A stretch of 64,000 nucleotides of DNA from Microcoleus vaginatus_C (GCA_040004035.1 JAMPLN010000020.1); one strand, 5' to 3'; positions 27,271-36,439 are shown, counted from the stretch's first letter. Numbers and translations are program-made. The notes: generated from the sequence alone by a model not told the origin.

Positions 27271-27434
27271 AAGCGCTCCGAAGGCAAAAGGTTAATTAAC
27301 AGTTGTCAGAAAATATTAGTAAATTATTGACGGACTCGCATTCAGATTATTCTATCTATTGGCATCGCTGCCACCTGACTTCAGTCTTTTGTCGGTAAAG
27401 TTTCCCCCAAGCCGCATTCCCAGAGGTTCCGCCC

Positions 27435-30400
27435 TTGAATTCTCAGAAGTACAAAATTCAAGCACTGATTGCTGAGATAGACGAGGTACTCAGCAAGCCC
27501 GCACCCCGCTTGCCTTGGACGGGTTCTCTTGATACTGTCCACCAGCGCCAACTTTTAGAGCGAGTTCGCGCTTATCTGGTTTCCTCAGACTCAAAGCTAA
27601 CGGCCCCAAAGGCCCCCGCCCGCCCAAATGTGCCCCCGCAGCCAGTTCCAGTGCCCAAAGTGCCTCTGCCCGCCCCTCGCCCCTCAGCCGCAGAGCAAAT
27701 CATGCTTGCCGTAACCGGAGAAATCAGCCACCTGCGTTCCAGCCTGACAGGGCCACTCCAAGAAGACATAGAAGCTTTGCGGCAAGAGCAGCAAGCTCTA
27801 ATTCAAGAAATCAAACAGCTAGAAGCAAAACGGCAGCAGCAACAATCCCTAGCTCAGCAACAAGCCAACCAACAGCAAATCATTGCTGAATTCTTGCAGG
27901 TACTGACTGGTCGCTTGGAAGAAACCTTGAGTAGCGATTTCTCCCAAATTCTAAGTTCCCTAGAAAATCAGTTATTGCAAAGCATCTCAGCACCATACTC
28001 TTTGGGCAGTGCGCCTGATGAACAATCGGCTATTGACGTAACACTTAACCGACAAACCTCAGAAGAACAGCCGCTGCTGACGCCGGCTCAGAGGTTGGAG
28101 CAAATGCAACTGTTCCAATCTCATGCTGACAGTTTGCTGATGAGTCTCGATTCTAGGATGGCTATCGTGTTCGAAGCTTTGCAAGCAAATCTGCAAAGCT
28201 ATCAAGCTTCCTTGAGACAAGAACTCGAAAATATGTACGGTTTGAGCCAGCAGAGCGAGGCGATGTTCGCGGCTTTGGTCAACCACTTGGCCTCACAGTT
28301 GGGGCGAGAAGCGTCTTCCTACGTTCAACAGCCGATCGATTTAGCAAATAATCTCGAAACTGTCACCCCAACCGCAGCCGATCGATCTCCTGTCGCTCCC
28401 ACCCTTTCAAATACTTCGATCGAGCACTCAGCCACAGAGACTCTGACTGAAGACTCGGTGCAGGAAATTCGCACCGGCGAATTCGGAGAACAAGACAGAT
28501 TGCCCTACGCCGGTACAGAAATTTCTCCGCAATTCAGACAGTTGAGGCGCGATCGCGACCGCATTCAAGCCCCAAGTTTGCTCCCGGAGTTGGCAGATAA
28601 TTTCTTGGGTTCTACCCCCGAAATATCTCAAAATGCAGCTCGGTTTACTGGCGGTGAATCGGAGAATAGGTTAACAGAAACCGAAGAAGAAATTGAGGAT
28701 TTGTATGCCAGTTTGTTTGCGGGAGAAGCGGTTCCTGAAGTAGAATTAGAAATCGAAAGTTTCCCGGTAGAAAATAATGTCGTTGAGGCAAAAACTGAAG
28801 GCGTAGAATATCAAGCGGCGACGGATCGGGAAACTGCCGAATCGCTAAAAATGACCGAAGATTTGTTTGTAAATCTGCTGGATGAAGGCGAATCTCTGGA
28901 AGAGACTTTAGTAGATGAAGATTCAGACTTTGTAATGGGGAATTCAGTAGAGTCTCTAACTTTAGATAGTGCAGATTTATTTGAACCGCAAGTGGCAACA
29001 GTACCTCAAGTTTCAGAAGCACCACCCTCAACCGCTGAGGTGCAACTTGACGGGGACGATCGAGAAAATCTAGAAACTGGTCAAAACCTCAGCGAGCAGT
29101 TCAGCGCTACTGAGCCTCAATCAGCAGCTTCGCCGTTGAGAACGCCTGCCGAAATTAGCCCGAACCGACCCAGTGCCACGCCCGCTGCGCCGAGTGCCGA
29201 TGACGTTCAAACTGGTGAATTCGACTCATCCTCACAGCGGCTCGATGATGGGTACATCCAAGCTTCGCCGGACGAGGATTTGCTGCCGGTCGAGGCATTA
29301 GAAGATGACCTCGATCGAGCTCTAAATTTGGACAACAATACTCTGGAACTTTTGGAGGCAGACCTCTACAATTTGGAGGGATTGGAAAATACTAGCTTCG
29401 GGCGATCGAATTTCTCAGTCGCTAACAGCTTGGATTTATCGGCGAGTTCCCCCGAAGGCATTGCAAACAATCCCTTTGCGGAGGCGGCAGAGCAAGAACT
29501 CGGCACGCTGGAGGATTTGTTCTCCGATGTGTTGGAACTCTCCTCTGAGGATGAACCCTTTGTTTTGGAAAACGAACTTGAGGATGATTTGTTTGCGGAG
29601 GAAGACGACTCGAATTTGACGCTAGACGAGATTTTGGCTAGTTTAACCGAGACCGATCGACCTTTGACTGATTCTCCCCCTCCAGAAACTGCCGAAACTA
29701 ACGAACTGCGATCGAGTCCTCTAGAAAGTCAAAAAAAAAACCTAATTTCGATAGAGAGTAAAGCAGGAGTTGTTGAGGGGAAAACCGATTTTAGCGAGTT
29801 AGCCGGGCCACAGCAGCAAGACTCGGCTGGGCATTCGGCCGCTGGTCCGATCGCCCCATCCCCAGAACGCCGGAATTCTAGCTGGTATTTGGGTATTGAT
29901 TTCGGTTCCAGCGGGCTGTCTGCGGCTTTGCTCGATCGCACCAGCGGCCAGTTGCACCCGATTTACTGGGAAGCATCGCAGGCTGAGGGTTCCGCTGCAG
30001 ACGCCAGCTTTCGGATTCCCTCGGCTGCGGTGCTGGCGAACACAGCCCCAGGAAGCCCAGGGTCAGAGGTGACAGTCAAGTCGGTGGGATTCCGACCCCA
30101 GGCTTTGGCTGCAGGAGAATTTTTACTGGAAAATTTTAAATTGCCTTTAAAGGTGGGCATTCCTTATCAGCGGGAGGCTGCTGGGATGTACGAACCGCTG
30201 TTGCAGTGGTCGCCCTTGCAGCCTTTTTCGATCGCCTTGCCGCTGCAAGGTGTGCGGGCACTGCTGGCTACTTTGAATCCGAGGACGCAGGGGCAAAAAT
30301 TTGCCGAATCCGAGGAAATTTTGGATTCTGCAATGCCGAGGGCGAATTTTGCAGGATTGCCAGTTTCTAATTTAATTTGTAGGGCTTCGGGACTGACGCC

Positions 30401-31796
30401 CGAAACTCTCGATGCGGCGCTTTTAGACTTGCAGGGTGTAATTTTGGGGACTCCGGCTGGTTGGTCGGATGTTTATATGTTTAATCTGCGGGAGGCGGTT
30501 TTGGGCGCGTCTCTGGTGGCTTCTGGTTCGCAAATTTTTGTGGTGGAAGATGCGATCGCCACTTTGCTTGCTGCTGTAACTCCTGTGAAAAATGGCATGG
30601 AAGTCGAGTCGTCAGCCGTGGATTCTGCTAAGGACGCTGAAGAAGTTGCACCGCTGACTGTGAATGCTTCGTCTTTTAGCGGGGGAACTTTGATTTTGAA
30701 TGCGGGGGCGGCGACGGTGGAATTAGCTTTAGTTGAGTTGCCGTCCAATATTCAAGATTTAACTCGTGCTGATTTTACTTGCCAGAGTTTTGGTTTTGCT
30801 GGCGATGCTTTCGATCAGGATATTATCTGTCAGTTGTTGGCTAAAAATGAAACTTGGGGAATGTCGCTCGATTTGCCACGTCCTGGTCATCCAGATTTGC
30901 CGAACCGCTATCAATTGCAGCAGCAGTTGCAAGGTTCTGTTTTTGGCCTGCAATTGTTAGAGGCGGCAAGGCAAATAAAAGTTATTTTGCAACATCAAAA
31001 AAGTTTTAGTTTGGATATTGGCCAGCAGCATTGGGATGTGAAGCGCAAAGATTTGGAAAGTATGGTTTTAGTGCCTTTTGTGCAGCAGTTGAACCGCGAA
31101 TTAAATGCTTTGCTGAGCCGCGCGGGAATGTCGCCGGCGGGGATTAATCAGGCGATTTGTGCGGGGGGTATGGGTGCTTGGCCTGCGATCGCCCGCTGGT
31201 TGCGGCAGAAGTTGCCGAATGCGATCGTGGTTCAAGACCAGGAATTGCAGGGCGATCGAGATATTTTTGAGATTGACAATTCTGCATTAAATTCTGTATC
31301 TCAAAGTACAAATTTTTTCCAAAAAATTGGTCGAGTTGCTTGCGGGTTGGCGAGTTTGGGTCTATATCCTCACATTTTGGATGTGTCGCAGCAGCAGTAC
31401 AGCGACTTTTTTCTGCTGTGGGAATTAATGCAGGTTTTGGGCGGGGAAACTCTGAGCTTTCAGGAAATTTTGCAGTTGTTGGAACGCCAGGGCGTGAATA
31501 CCCGCACCTGCGAGCCCCGGATTCTGCGGATTTTGGAAGGAAATTTGCCGGCGGGACTTGTGCCTGCGGAGGAAGATTTCATGCTGTTGGCCGAGGAGTC
31601 GAGACAAAATCCTGATTGGGAAGCAATTTTGGCTGAGCCGCTTTTCTTTGAAGATGTCTCACGGGGTTATCGTTTGAATCTCGAACACGCCTTTGTTGTC
31701 CGCGAATATTTAGCCAAACTCGCCTCTAGCAGCCAGCAAAAATTGTTAGAACCGCTAACACTTGCTTGGGATGTTCGCACCGATATTTATCGCTAA
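27435..31796 (+). CDS. Giant acidic protein with N-terminal coiled coil and C-terminal Hsp70/actin-like ATPase domain
   Basis: 1453 residues. Residues 55-85 are Pro-rich; about 85-290 are Gln/Glu/Leu-rich and predicted coiled coil (LRQEQQALIQEIKQLEAKRQ); about 290-800 is a long acidic, probably disordered stretch. From about 812 a Hsp70-like ATPase starts: WYLGIDFGSSGLSAALLD (phosphate 1), GGTLILNAGAATVELALVEL (phosphate 2) and AICAGGMGAWPAIARWLRQK (adenosine loop). There is no substrate-binding domain of the DnaK type. The role is unknown; I would guess a scaffold or client-handling ATPase in the cytoplasm. The only fitting start is TTG at 27435, with an in-frame stop 13-15 codons upstream, so the N-terminus is uncertain. 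Its end was copied in part at 33815-34198. Confidence 0.8.
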   Translation: MNSQKYKIQALIAEIDEVLSKPAPRLPWTGSLDTVHQRQLLERVRAYLVSSDSKLTAPKAPARPNVPPQPVPVPKVPLPAPRPSAAEQIMLAVTGEISHLRSSLTGPLQEDIEALRQEQQALIQEIKQLEAKRQQQQSLAQQQANQQQIIAEFLQVLTGRLEETLSSDFSQILSSLENQLLQSISAPYSLGSAPDEQSAIDVTLNRQTSEEQPLLTPAQRLEQMQLFQSHADSLLMSLDSRMAIVFEALQANLQSYQASLRQELENMYGLSQQSEAMFAALVNHLASQLGREASSYVQQPIDLANNLETVTPTAADRSPVAPTLSNTSIEHSATETLTEDSVQEIRTGEFGEQDRLPYAGTEISPQFRQLRRDRDRIQAPSLLPELADNFLGSTPEISQNAARFTGGESENRLTETEEEIEDLYASLFAGEAVPEVELEIESFPVENNVVEAKTEGVEYQAATDRETAESLKMTEDLFVNLLDEGESLEETLVDEDSDFVMGNSVESLTLDSADLFEPQVATVPQVSEAPPSTAEVQLDGDDRENLETGQNLSEQFSATEPQSAASPLRTPAEISPNRPSATPAAPSADDVQTGEFDSSSQRLDDGYIQASPDEDLLPVEALEDDLDRALNLDNNTLELLEADLYNLEGLENTSFGRSNFSVANSLDLSASSPEGIANNPFAEAAEQELGTLEDLFSDVLELSSEDEPFVLENELEDDLFAEEDDSNLTLDEILASLTETDRPLTDSPPPETAETNELRSSPLESQKKNLISIESKAGVVEGKTDFSELAGPQQQDSAGHSAAGPIAPSPERRNSSWYLGIDFGSSGLSAALLDRTSGQLHPIYWEASQAEGSAADASFRIPSAAVLANTAPGSPGSEVTVKSVGFRPQALAAGEFLLENFKLPLKVGIPYQREAAGMYEPLLQWSPLQPFSIALPLQGVRALLATLNPRTQGQKFAESEEILDSAMPRANFAGLPVSNLICRASGLTPETLDAALLDLQGVILGTPAGWSDVYMFNLREAVLGASLVASGSQIFVVEDAIATLLAAVTPVKNGMEVESSAVDSAKDAEEVAPLTVNASSFSGGTLILNAGAATVELALVELPSNIQDLTRADFTCQSFGFAGDAFDQDIICQLLAKNETWGMSLDLPRPGHPDLPNRYQLQQQLQGSVFGLQLLEAARQIKVILQHQKSFSLDIGQQHWDVKRKDLESMVLVPFVQQLNRELNALLSRAGMSPAGINQAICAGGMGAWPAIARWLRQKLPNAIVVQDQELQGDRDIFEIDNSALNSVSQSTNFFQKIGRVACGLASLGLYPHILDVSQQQYSDFFLLWELMQVLGGETLSFQEILQLLERQGVNTRTCEPRILRILEGNLPAGLVPAEEDFMLLAEESRQNPDWEAILAEPLFFEDVSRGYRLNLEHAFVVREYLAKLASSSQQKLLEPLTLAWDVRTDIYR

Positions 31797-31801
31797 ACGG
31801 C

Positions 31802-31872
31802 AAAAAACCCGGTTTCTCAGTAGAATCCTCCCTGTCTTTCGGGAAGAGTCCTAGTCGAAACCAGGTTTTTTT
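31802..31872. terminator. Foldback AAAAAACCCGGTTTC after the Hsp70-like gene
   Basis: AAAAAACCCGGTTTC at 31802-31816 and GAAACCAGGTTTTTTT at 31857-31872 are complementary apart from one base, with a 40-base loop containing a smaller CTTTCGGGAAG hairpin. It begins right after the stop codon and ends in a run of seven T. The sequence recurs in part at 22729-22800 and near 24962, so it is a repeat recruited as a terminator. Confidence 0.65.
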
Positions 31873-31952
31873 GTGTCCAGGACTAACTTTTTTCTGTAAA
31901 TTTACGTAACTTTACATACACTTTATACTTTTTTATAAAAAATACATAGAAA

Positions 31953-32036
31953 CTTTATAAAAGTGTGATTGGTTTTTAAAGATTGTGCAAAGCTGAGTAT
32001 TTCAGGTTCTGCAGATTTGGGATGGCTAATAAGATG
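31953..32036 (+). promoter_or_regulatory. Leader sequence duplicated at 34538-34622
   Basis: The segment CTTTATAAAAGTGTG...TTTTTAAAGATT.GT.AAAG...GGGATGGCTAATAAGATG lies about 35 bases upstream of the sugar transferase ATG. A clearly related copy lies 105 bases upstream of the pentapeptide gene. Conserved stretches include TTTATAAAAGTGTG, TTTTTAAAGATT and TAAGATG. It is likely a promoter and 5' leader. Transcript start not known. Confidence 0.5.
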
Positions 32037-32070
32037 GACGTAAGAGATCGTTAAAGTTGAGAGAAATCAT

Positions 32071-32781
32071 ATGAAATTTCCGATGGGTGCCTCGTCGAAA
32101 TCATCATTATCAGAAACGCTGTCCTTATTTTTTCAAGAATATACTTACAAAGTCTGTGTATCAAAACAACAGCATCACCGATCCGTAACGAGCAAGGTAA
32201 AGCGGGCGCTCGATATTTTGGGCTCGCTGCTGGGACTGGCAATTGCTGCAGTGGTGGCGGTGCCGGTGGCAGTGGCGATGCTGTTGGACAATCCGGGTCC
32301 GCTGCTTTACAGTCAAGTCCGCTGCAGCTTCAAAGGGCGACCTTTCAGAATATGGAAGTTTCGATCGATGGTTGTCGGTGCAGAAAATCTCAAACATTTA
32401 GTTAGCAATCAAGCCAAGGGTCACATTTTTAAGAATGAAAATGACCCGCGAATTACCCGCGTCGGCCGCTTCTTGCGGAGCACGAGTTTGGACGAGTTGC
32501 CTCAATTCTGGAATGTGTTAGTGGGCGACATGAGTTTAGTGGGAACTCGACCGCCAACTCCCGATGAGGTTGCTGCCTATGACGAGTTCCACTGGCAACG
32601 TTTAAATGTCAAACCCGGTCTGACTGGGGAGTGGCAAGTCAACGGACGGTCTGGAGTTAAAGACTTTGACGAGATTGTCCGCATGGATCTCGACTATCAG
32701 GGTAAGTGGTCTGTTGTCTACGACATCACTTTGATTTGCAAAACAATTTGGGTGGTCTTCAGCAAAAACGGTGCGTGTTAA
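32071..32781 (+). CDS. Bacterial sugar-phosphate transferase (WcaJ/RfbP catalytic domain)
   Basis: 236 residues, PF02397-type polyprenyl-phosphate glycosyl-1-phosphate transferase. After a soluble N-terminus of about 45 residues comes one hydrophobic hairpin (ALDILGSLLGLAIAAVVAVP), then the catalytic part: PGPLLYSQVRCSFKGRPFRI, WKFRSM, NDPRITRVGRFLRSTSLDEL with PQFWNVLVGDMSLVGTRP, and KPGLTGEWQVNGRSG. It has only the monotopic core, not the four N-terminal helices of WcaJ-type proteins. It starts polymer synthesis by moving a sugar-1-phosphate to undecaprenyl phosphate at the inner membrane face. It stands next to the Hsp70-like gene, far from the glycan operon at the left. Confidence 0.92.
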   Translation: MKFPMGASSKSSLSETLSLFFQEYTYKVCVSKQQHHRSVTSKVKRALDILGSLLGLAIAAVVAVPVAVAMLLDNPGPLLYSQVRCSFKGRPFRIWKFRSMVVGAENLKHLVSNQAKGHIFKNENDPRITRVGRFLRSTSLDELPQFWNVLVGDMSLVGTRPPTPDEVAAYDEFHWQRLNVKPGLTGEWQVNGRSGVKDFDEIVRMDLDYQGKWSVVYDITLICKTIWVVFSKNGAC

Positions 32782-32864
32782 TAGACTTGCTGTTTTGGGG
32801 TGTTTTTGGATTTTAAATTTTAGGAAAAAATAGGGGATGAAATAGTAGGAAACGGATTAAATAT

Positions 32865-33710
32865 ATGTTAATAGAATTAGCGATTGGTGACGCTTACGGT
32901 GCGGGTTTTGAATTTGTTGACCAGCAGACGATCGAAATGTACAACAATCTCAACGGCTACATCAAGCATCCCCGTCACGATATCCCGCCTGGATGTTACA
33001 CAGACGATACGCAGATGAGTTTAGCCGTCGCAGAAGCTATCGTCAGCCGACAACCTTGGACACCGGAACTTTTAGCCAGCAAATTTGTTGCAGCTTTTCA
33101 GCGCGATCGGCGATTTGGTTATGCTGGTAAATTTTACAATTTTTTGCTACAAGTTCAAGACGGAAAAGAATTCTTAGAAAAAATTCACTCCGCTAGCGAT
33201 AAAAGCGGATCGGCGATGCGAGCATGCCCCATAGGCATTTTTCCTACTATTGAAAAAGTAATCGAAAATGCTACCATTCAAGCTGCAATTACTCACAATA
33301 CTCCTGATGGCATTAAAGCAGCTATAGCGGCCGCTTTGATGTCCCATTACTTTATTTATCAGCTAGGTTTAAAGAAGAATTTGGGAATTTTTCTAGAAAA
33401 GCACGTAGCTGGTGAGTGGTCGATACCTTGGCAAGGAGAAGTCAGCGTTAAAGGTTTGGTCTGTGTGAGAGCAGCTATTACTGCTGTCATGCGAAATGAT
33501 AGTATGAGCAAACTCCTCCAAGATTGCATTGCCTTTTCGGGCGATGTCGATACAGTAGCAACTATTGCTTTAGCTGCTGGTTCCTGTAGCAATGAAATTG
33601 CCCAAGACCTGCCAGAAAATTTGGTACAAGGATTAGAAAATAAATCTTACGGCAGAGATTATATCAGAGAACTGGATCGACAGTTAATGAATTGCGCGAT
33701 CGACTTCTGA
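32865..33710 (+). CDS. ADP-ribosylglycohydrolase family protein
   Basis: 281 residues, DraG/ARH fold. Metal-binding motifs are present: GDAYGAGFE (residues 8-16), CYTDDTQMS (T-D-D) near 45-53, and the C-terminal GDVDTVATIALAAG (D-x-D) that closes the dinuclear Mg site. Such enzymes remove ADP-ribose from arginine, serine or other residues, or hydrolyse related conjugates. No ADP-ribosyltransferase gene was found near it, so the partner is unknown. It might serve nitrogen regulation (as DraG does for nitrogenase reductase) but nothing here supports that specially. Start ATG at 32865 fits the family N-terminus. Confidence 0.9.
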   Translation: MLIELAIGDAYGAGFEFVDQQTIEMYNNLNGYIKHPRHDIPPGCYTDDTQMSLAVAEAIVSRQPWTPELLASKFVAAFQRDRRFGYAGKFYNFLLQVQDGKEFLEKIHSASDKSGSAMRACPIGIFPTIEKVIENATIQAAITHNTPDGIKAAIAAALMSHYFIYQLGLKKNLGIFLEKHVAGEWSIPWQGEVSVKGLVCVRAAITAVMRNDSMSKLLQDCIAFSGDVDTVATIALAAGSCSNEIAQDLPENLVQGLENKSYGRDYIRELDRQLMNCAIDF

Positions 33711-33778
33711 CTTCTTCCTGAGATATGTTAGATCCCTTAAATCCCGTACACTGCTTTGTGGCCGAACTTATTTCTATT

Positions 33779-34198
33779 ATGAATTTGCCTACTTTGATTA
33801 CTTTTTATAGCTTGCTGGGAGTGCCTTTTGTGCAGTAGTTGAACCGCGAATTGAATACTTTGGTCAGCCGCGCGGGAATGTCGCTAGTGGGATTAATCAG
33901 GCGATTTCTGCGGGGGTTATGGGTGCTTGGTCTGCGATCGATCGCCTGCTGGTTGCGGCAGAAGCTGCCGAAGGCGATCGTCGTTCAAGACCAGGAATTG
34001 CAGGTCGATCGACATATTTTTAAAATCCACAATTCTCCATTAAATTCTGTATCTCAAATTACAAAATTATCAGAAAAAAAAATAGTCTAGTTGCCTGCCG
34101 GTTGGGGACTTTGGCTCTCTATCCTCTAGCAGCAATGCCAAAAATTGTTAGAGGCACTCACCATTACTTGGGATATTCGCACCGATAGTTATCAGTAA
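33779..34198 (+). pseudogene. Chimeric pseudogene: start of pgsA joined to the end of the Hsp70-like gene
   Basis: 33779-33829 matches the first 51 bases of pgsA (38604-38654) with three differences, including ATGAATTTGCCT and CTTGCTGGGAGTGCCTTTT. At AGTGCCTTTT, a 10-base word shared by both parents, the sequence changes to a copy of the Hsp70-like gene from 31069 onward (GTGCAG.AGTTGAACCGCGAA). Homology continues to about 34125, then skips roughly 350 bases of the parent (from about 31375 to 31722) and resumes with CTAGCAG..CAAAAATTGTTAGA to the parental stop region. An in-frame stop (TAG, 33836-33838), base changes and frameshifts show it is dead. Confidence 0.85.
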
Positions 34199-34726
34199 GT
34201 ATATAAACTTATCATCGCCCTTAGATAAAGCTCATAGGACTTACGCAAATGTCACATTTAAGTCAACTTGTATGGTGCGTCAGACCTCGTGGTTATCGGG
34301 CGATTATCAAATGTTTAAGGTTTTGGGCAACCCTACCAATTGTGCCAGTTGTGTAAGTTTTGAATAAAAAACAGCATACCCAGAATCCGCAGCACTTACA
34401 GCATAATTCAGGAGTCAAAAGCGTTGCCCTGACGAAGGCCATAACAGCGAATAGTCAGAATCAGTTTGTGCTTTTTCAGTAAAAATACGGGATTTTGTTA
34501 GAAATAGTTATGCTTTTTTAGAATAAATTCACACCATCTTTATAAAAGTGTGCTTTTTTTTAAAGATTCTGTAAAGAAAAGGATTTGCCGCTTGTGGGAA
34601 ATTTGGGAGGCTCATAAGATGTAAACCAGATTCAGCCATTAAAAATATTTGAGTCTAAAGTCTCAAGTCAAGACCAATTGTTTCATGCTCTTCAAAACCT
34701 AAGTTTTCACTTTTGGGTAACTACAA
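34199..34726. other. Intergenic, 0.5 kb, partly duplicated leader
   Basis: No gene. Around 34269-34298 is a half element starting ATGGTGCGTCAGACC, matching one arm of the GTGCGTCAGC repeat family. The duplicated leader is at 34538-34622. Confidence 0.5.
34538..34622 (+). promoter_or_regulatory. Second copy of the leader found at 31953-32036
   Basis: CTTTATAAAAGTGTGC, TTTTTTTTAAAGATTCTGTAAAG and GGGAGGCTCATAAGATG align with the copy in front of the sugar transferase, with small indels. It follows the chimeric pseudogene in the same order as the original follows the Hsp70-like gene, so both came in one duplication. Now it lies 105 bases before the pentapeptide gene and may drive it. Confidence 0.5.
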
Positions 34727-36439
34727 ATGGTAGCGCAAAACTTTAGTAATCAAAGTTTGGTCGGCAATAACTTTAGTGGGCAAAACCTCAATGGTTCCAC
34801 ATTCTTCAAAGCCCGACTAGAAAACGTCTTGTTCAGGCGCAACGCTCAAGGTATTTCCACTCAACTCAGAGGTACCAACTTTGAAGAGGCATTTCTGCTG
34901 AATGTAGATGCAACGAATGCCATCTTTGCTGCCAATACCAACTTTCAACCGGCGAATTTTTATAAAGCGACCTTAGAAAACGTCAATTTCAGTCGCGCCA
35001 ACCTAACAGGAGTAAATCTGTCGCTGATCAGCACAAAATTCATCAACCTGTCCAACGCCAACCTGACCAATGCCATTCTCCATGAGGCCAATCTCAGCGG
35101 CGAACAGTCGGAGCGACCGAACCTAAGAGGAGCAAACTTTACGGGTGCTGATTTCTATAAAACTAAGCTGAAAGCGGCTGACTTTACGGGCGCCAATTTG
35201 ACCAATGCCAAATTCCAGGGTGCTGAGCTGGATGGAACCTTGTTGATCAATGCGAACTTTACCGGCGCTCAATTCGACGAATCGACTAATTTCACAGACA
35301 TTATCCTCAGCAACACCATCTTTGACCTTGCCAACCTGAGTGAGGTTAATCTGACGGATGCCGACCCACCCGATGGATTGACACTGACAACTTCTCGCTT
35401 TCGCGGAGCCAATATGACTGGCTTTAGTGCCGAAGATGTCAATCTGGCTGGTGCTGACTTCAGCGCCCATGCAAATGGTACGCGCACTCAAATGGGCGGT
35501 GCTAGTTTCGCAGATTCTGAGTTGAACAACGCGAACCTGACTCAGGTGATTGCAGAAGGCATAGAGCTGAAGGGTGCAGATTTGAGCAATGCAATCGTGG
35601 TTGGTGCTGATCTCAGCAACGCCAATCTGGGTGGAGCAATTCTCGTTGGCGCTAACCTGACGGGTGGAGTTCAACTGGACAACGCTCTTATTGAGAAGAG
35701 TAATGTGGCTGGAGCCAACTTTACGGGGGCAAACCTGGCAGGGGCAAACCTGAAGGAGGCAGTTGGAGATAACCTGACCAATTTTAGGAACGCCAATCTG
35801 ACAGGTGCGAGCCTGGAAGTGGGGAGTTTCATCGGTGCCAACTTCACTAATGCCAACTTAAGCAATGCCAACCTGGTCAAAGCCAACTTCACCGATGCCA
35901 CGATGGTCGGGGCGAACCTGACCGGGGTCAATGCAGTGGATGTCGTGGGTCTAACGATCGGGACTGGCAGTAACGATACCCTAACTGGAACCGGCAGCAA
36001 AGATAATATCTTCGGGCTCGACGGCGATGACTCCATCAATGGCGGTGACGGGGATGATTACCTGGATGGCGGCAGTGGTGCTGATATCCTGACAGGCGGC
36101 CCCGGCAATGATGCGTTGTTTGGTGCTGCGGGAAATGACACCCTCACAGGCGGTGGTGGCAGAGATACCATTCACTACCGCAGTGGTCATGGTTCCGATC
36201 GCGTGAATGGTTTCACCCTCGGAGCCAGCGGAGACATCCTATCCTTCAGTGGCATTGCAGCGATCGATGTGGTGCCATCTGGCGCGAACACTCAATTGCG
36301 ATTGGGCAATGGCATTGCTGGCGATGCCGGTTTTGGCACAGGCGCGCTGTTGATCACCCTAGCCAACACTTCGTTTACGGCGGCTAATGTCAGCACCAAT
36401 ATCAGCTCGACCAATCGTCCAATCTTCCAGTTCTCGTAA
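34727..36439 (+). CDS. Pentapeptide-repeat protein fused to RTX calcium-binding repeats
   Basis: 570 residues. Residues about 5-405 are pentapeptide repeats of the A(D/N)LxX form (for example GANFTGANLAGANLKEA, SNANLVKANFTDATMVGANL), interrupted by less regular parts, predicting a right-handed beta-helix. From about 410 to 480 four or five RTX nonapeptides follow (GLDGDDSINGGDGDDYLDGG, GGPGNDALFG), which bind calcium. A final segment (GSDRVNGFTLGASGDILSFS) resembles the C-terminal secretion region of type I-secreted RTX proteins. No signal peptide, so likely exported by a type I system, whose genes are not adjacent. A rare fusion; function unknown. Confidence 0.85.
   Translation: MVAQNFSNQSLVGNNFSGQNLNGSTFFKARLENVLFRRNAQGISTQLRGTNFEEAFLLNVDATNAIFAANTNFQPANFYKATLENVNFSRANLTGVNLSLISTKFINLSNANLTNAILHEANLSGEQSERPNLRGANFTGADFYKTKLKAADFTGANLTNAKFQGAELDGTLLINANFTGAQFDESTNFTDIILSNTIFDLANLSEVNLTDADPPDGLTLTTSRFRGANMTGFSAEDVNLAGADFSAHANGTRTQMGGASFADSELNNANLTQVIAEGIELKGADLSNAIVVGADLSNANLGGAILVGANLTGGVQLDNALIEKSNVAGANFTGANLAGANLKEAVGDNLTNFRNANLTGASLEVGSFIGANFTNANLSNANLVKANFTDATMVGANLTGVNAVDVVGLTIGTGSNDTLTGTGSKDNIFGLDGDDSINGGDGDDYLDGGSGADILTGGPGNDALFGAAGNDTLTGGGGRDTIHYRSGHGSDRVNGFTLGASGDILSFSGIAAIDVVPSGANTQLRLGNGIAGDAGFGTGALLITLANTSFTAANVSTNISSTNRPIFQFS

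Larger units (their letters stand above)
26341..27434. other. 1.1-kb region with no firm gene
   Basis: Read on both strands. Two short plus-strand frames are described separately (26614-26781 and 27010-27270). GGGGACAAT..TATCCCC near 26967-26994 can form a small hairpin, and a TATAAT (26941-26946) precedes it. The GC-rich stretch 27050-27250 folds locally in several places, so an untranslated RNA is possible, but no known RNA family was recognised. Confidence 0.4.
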
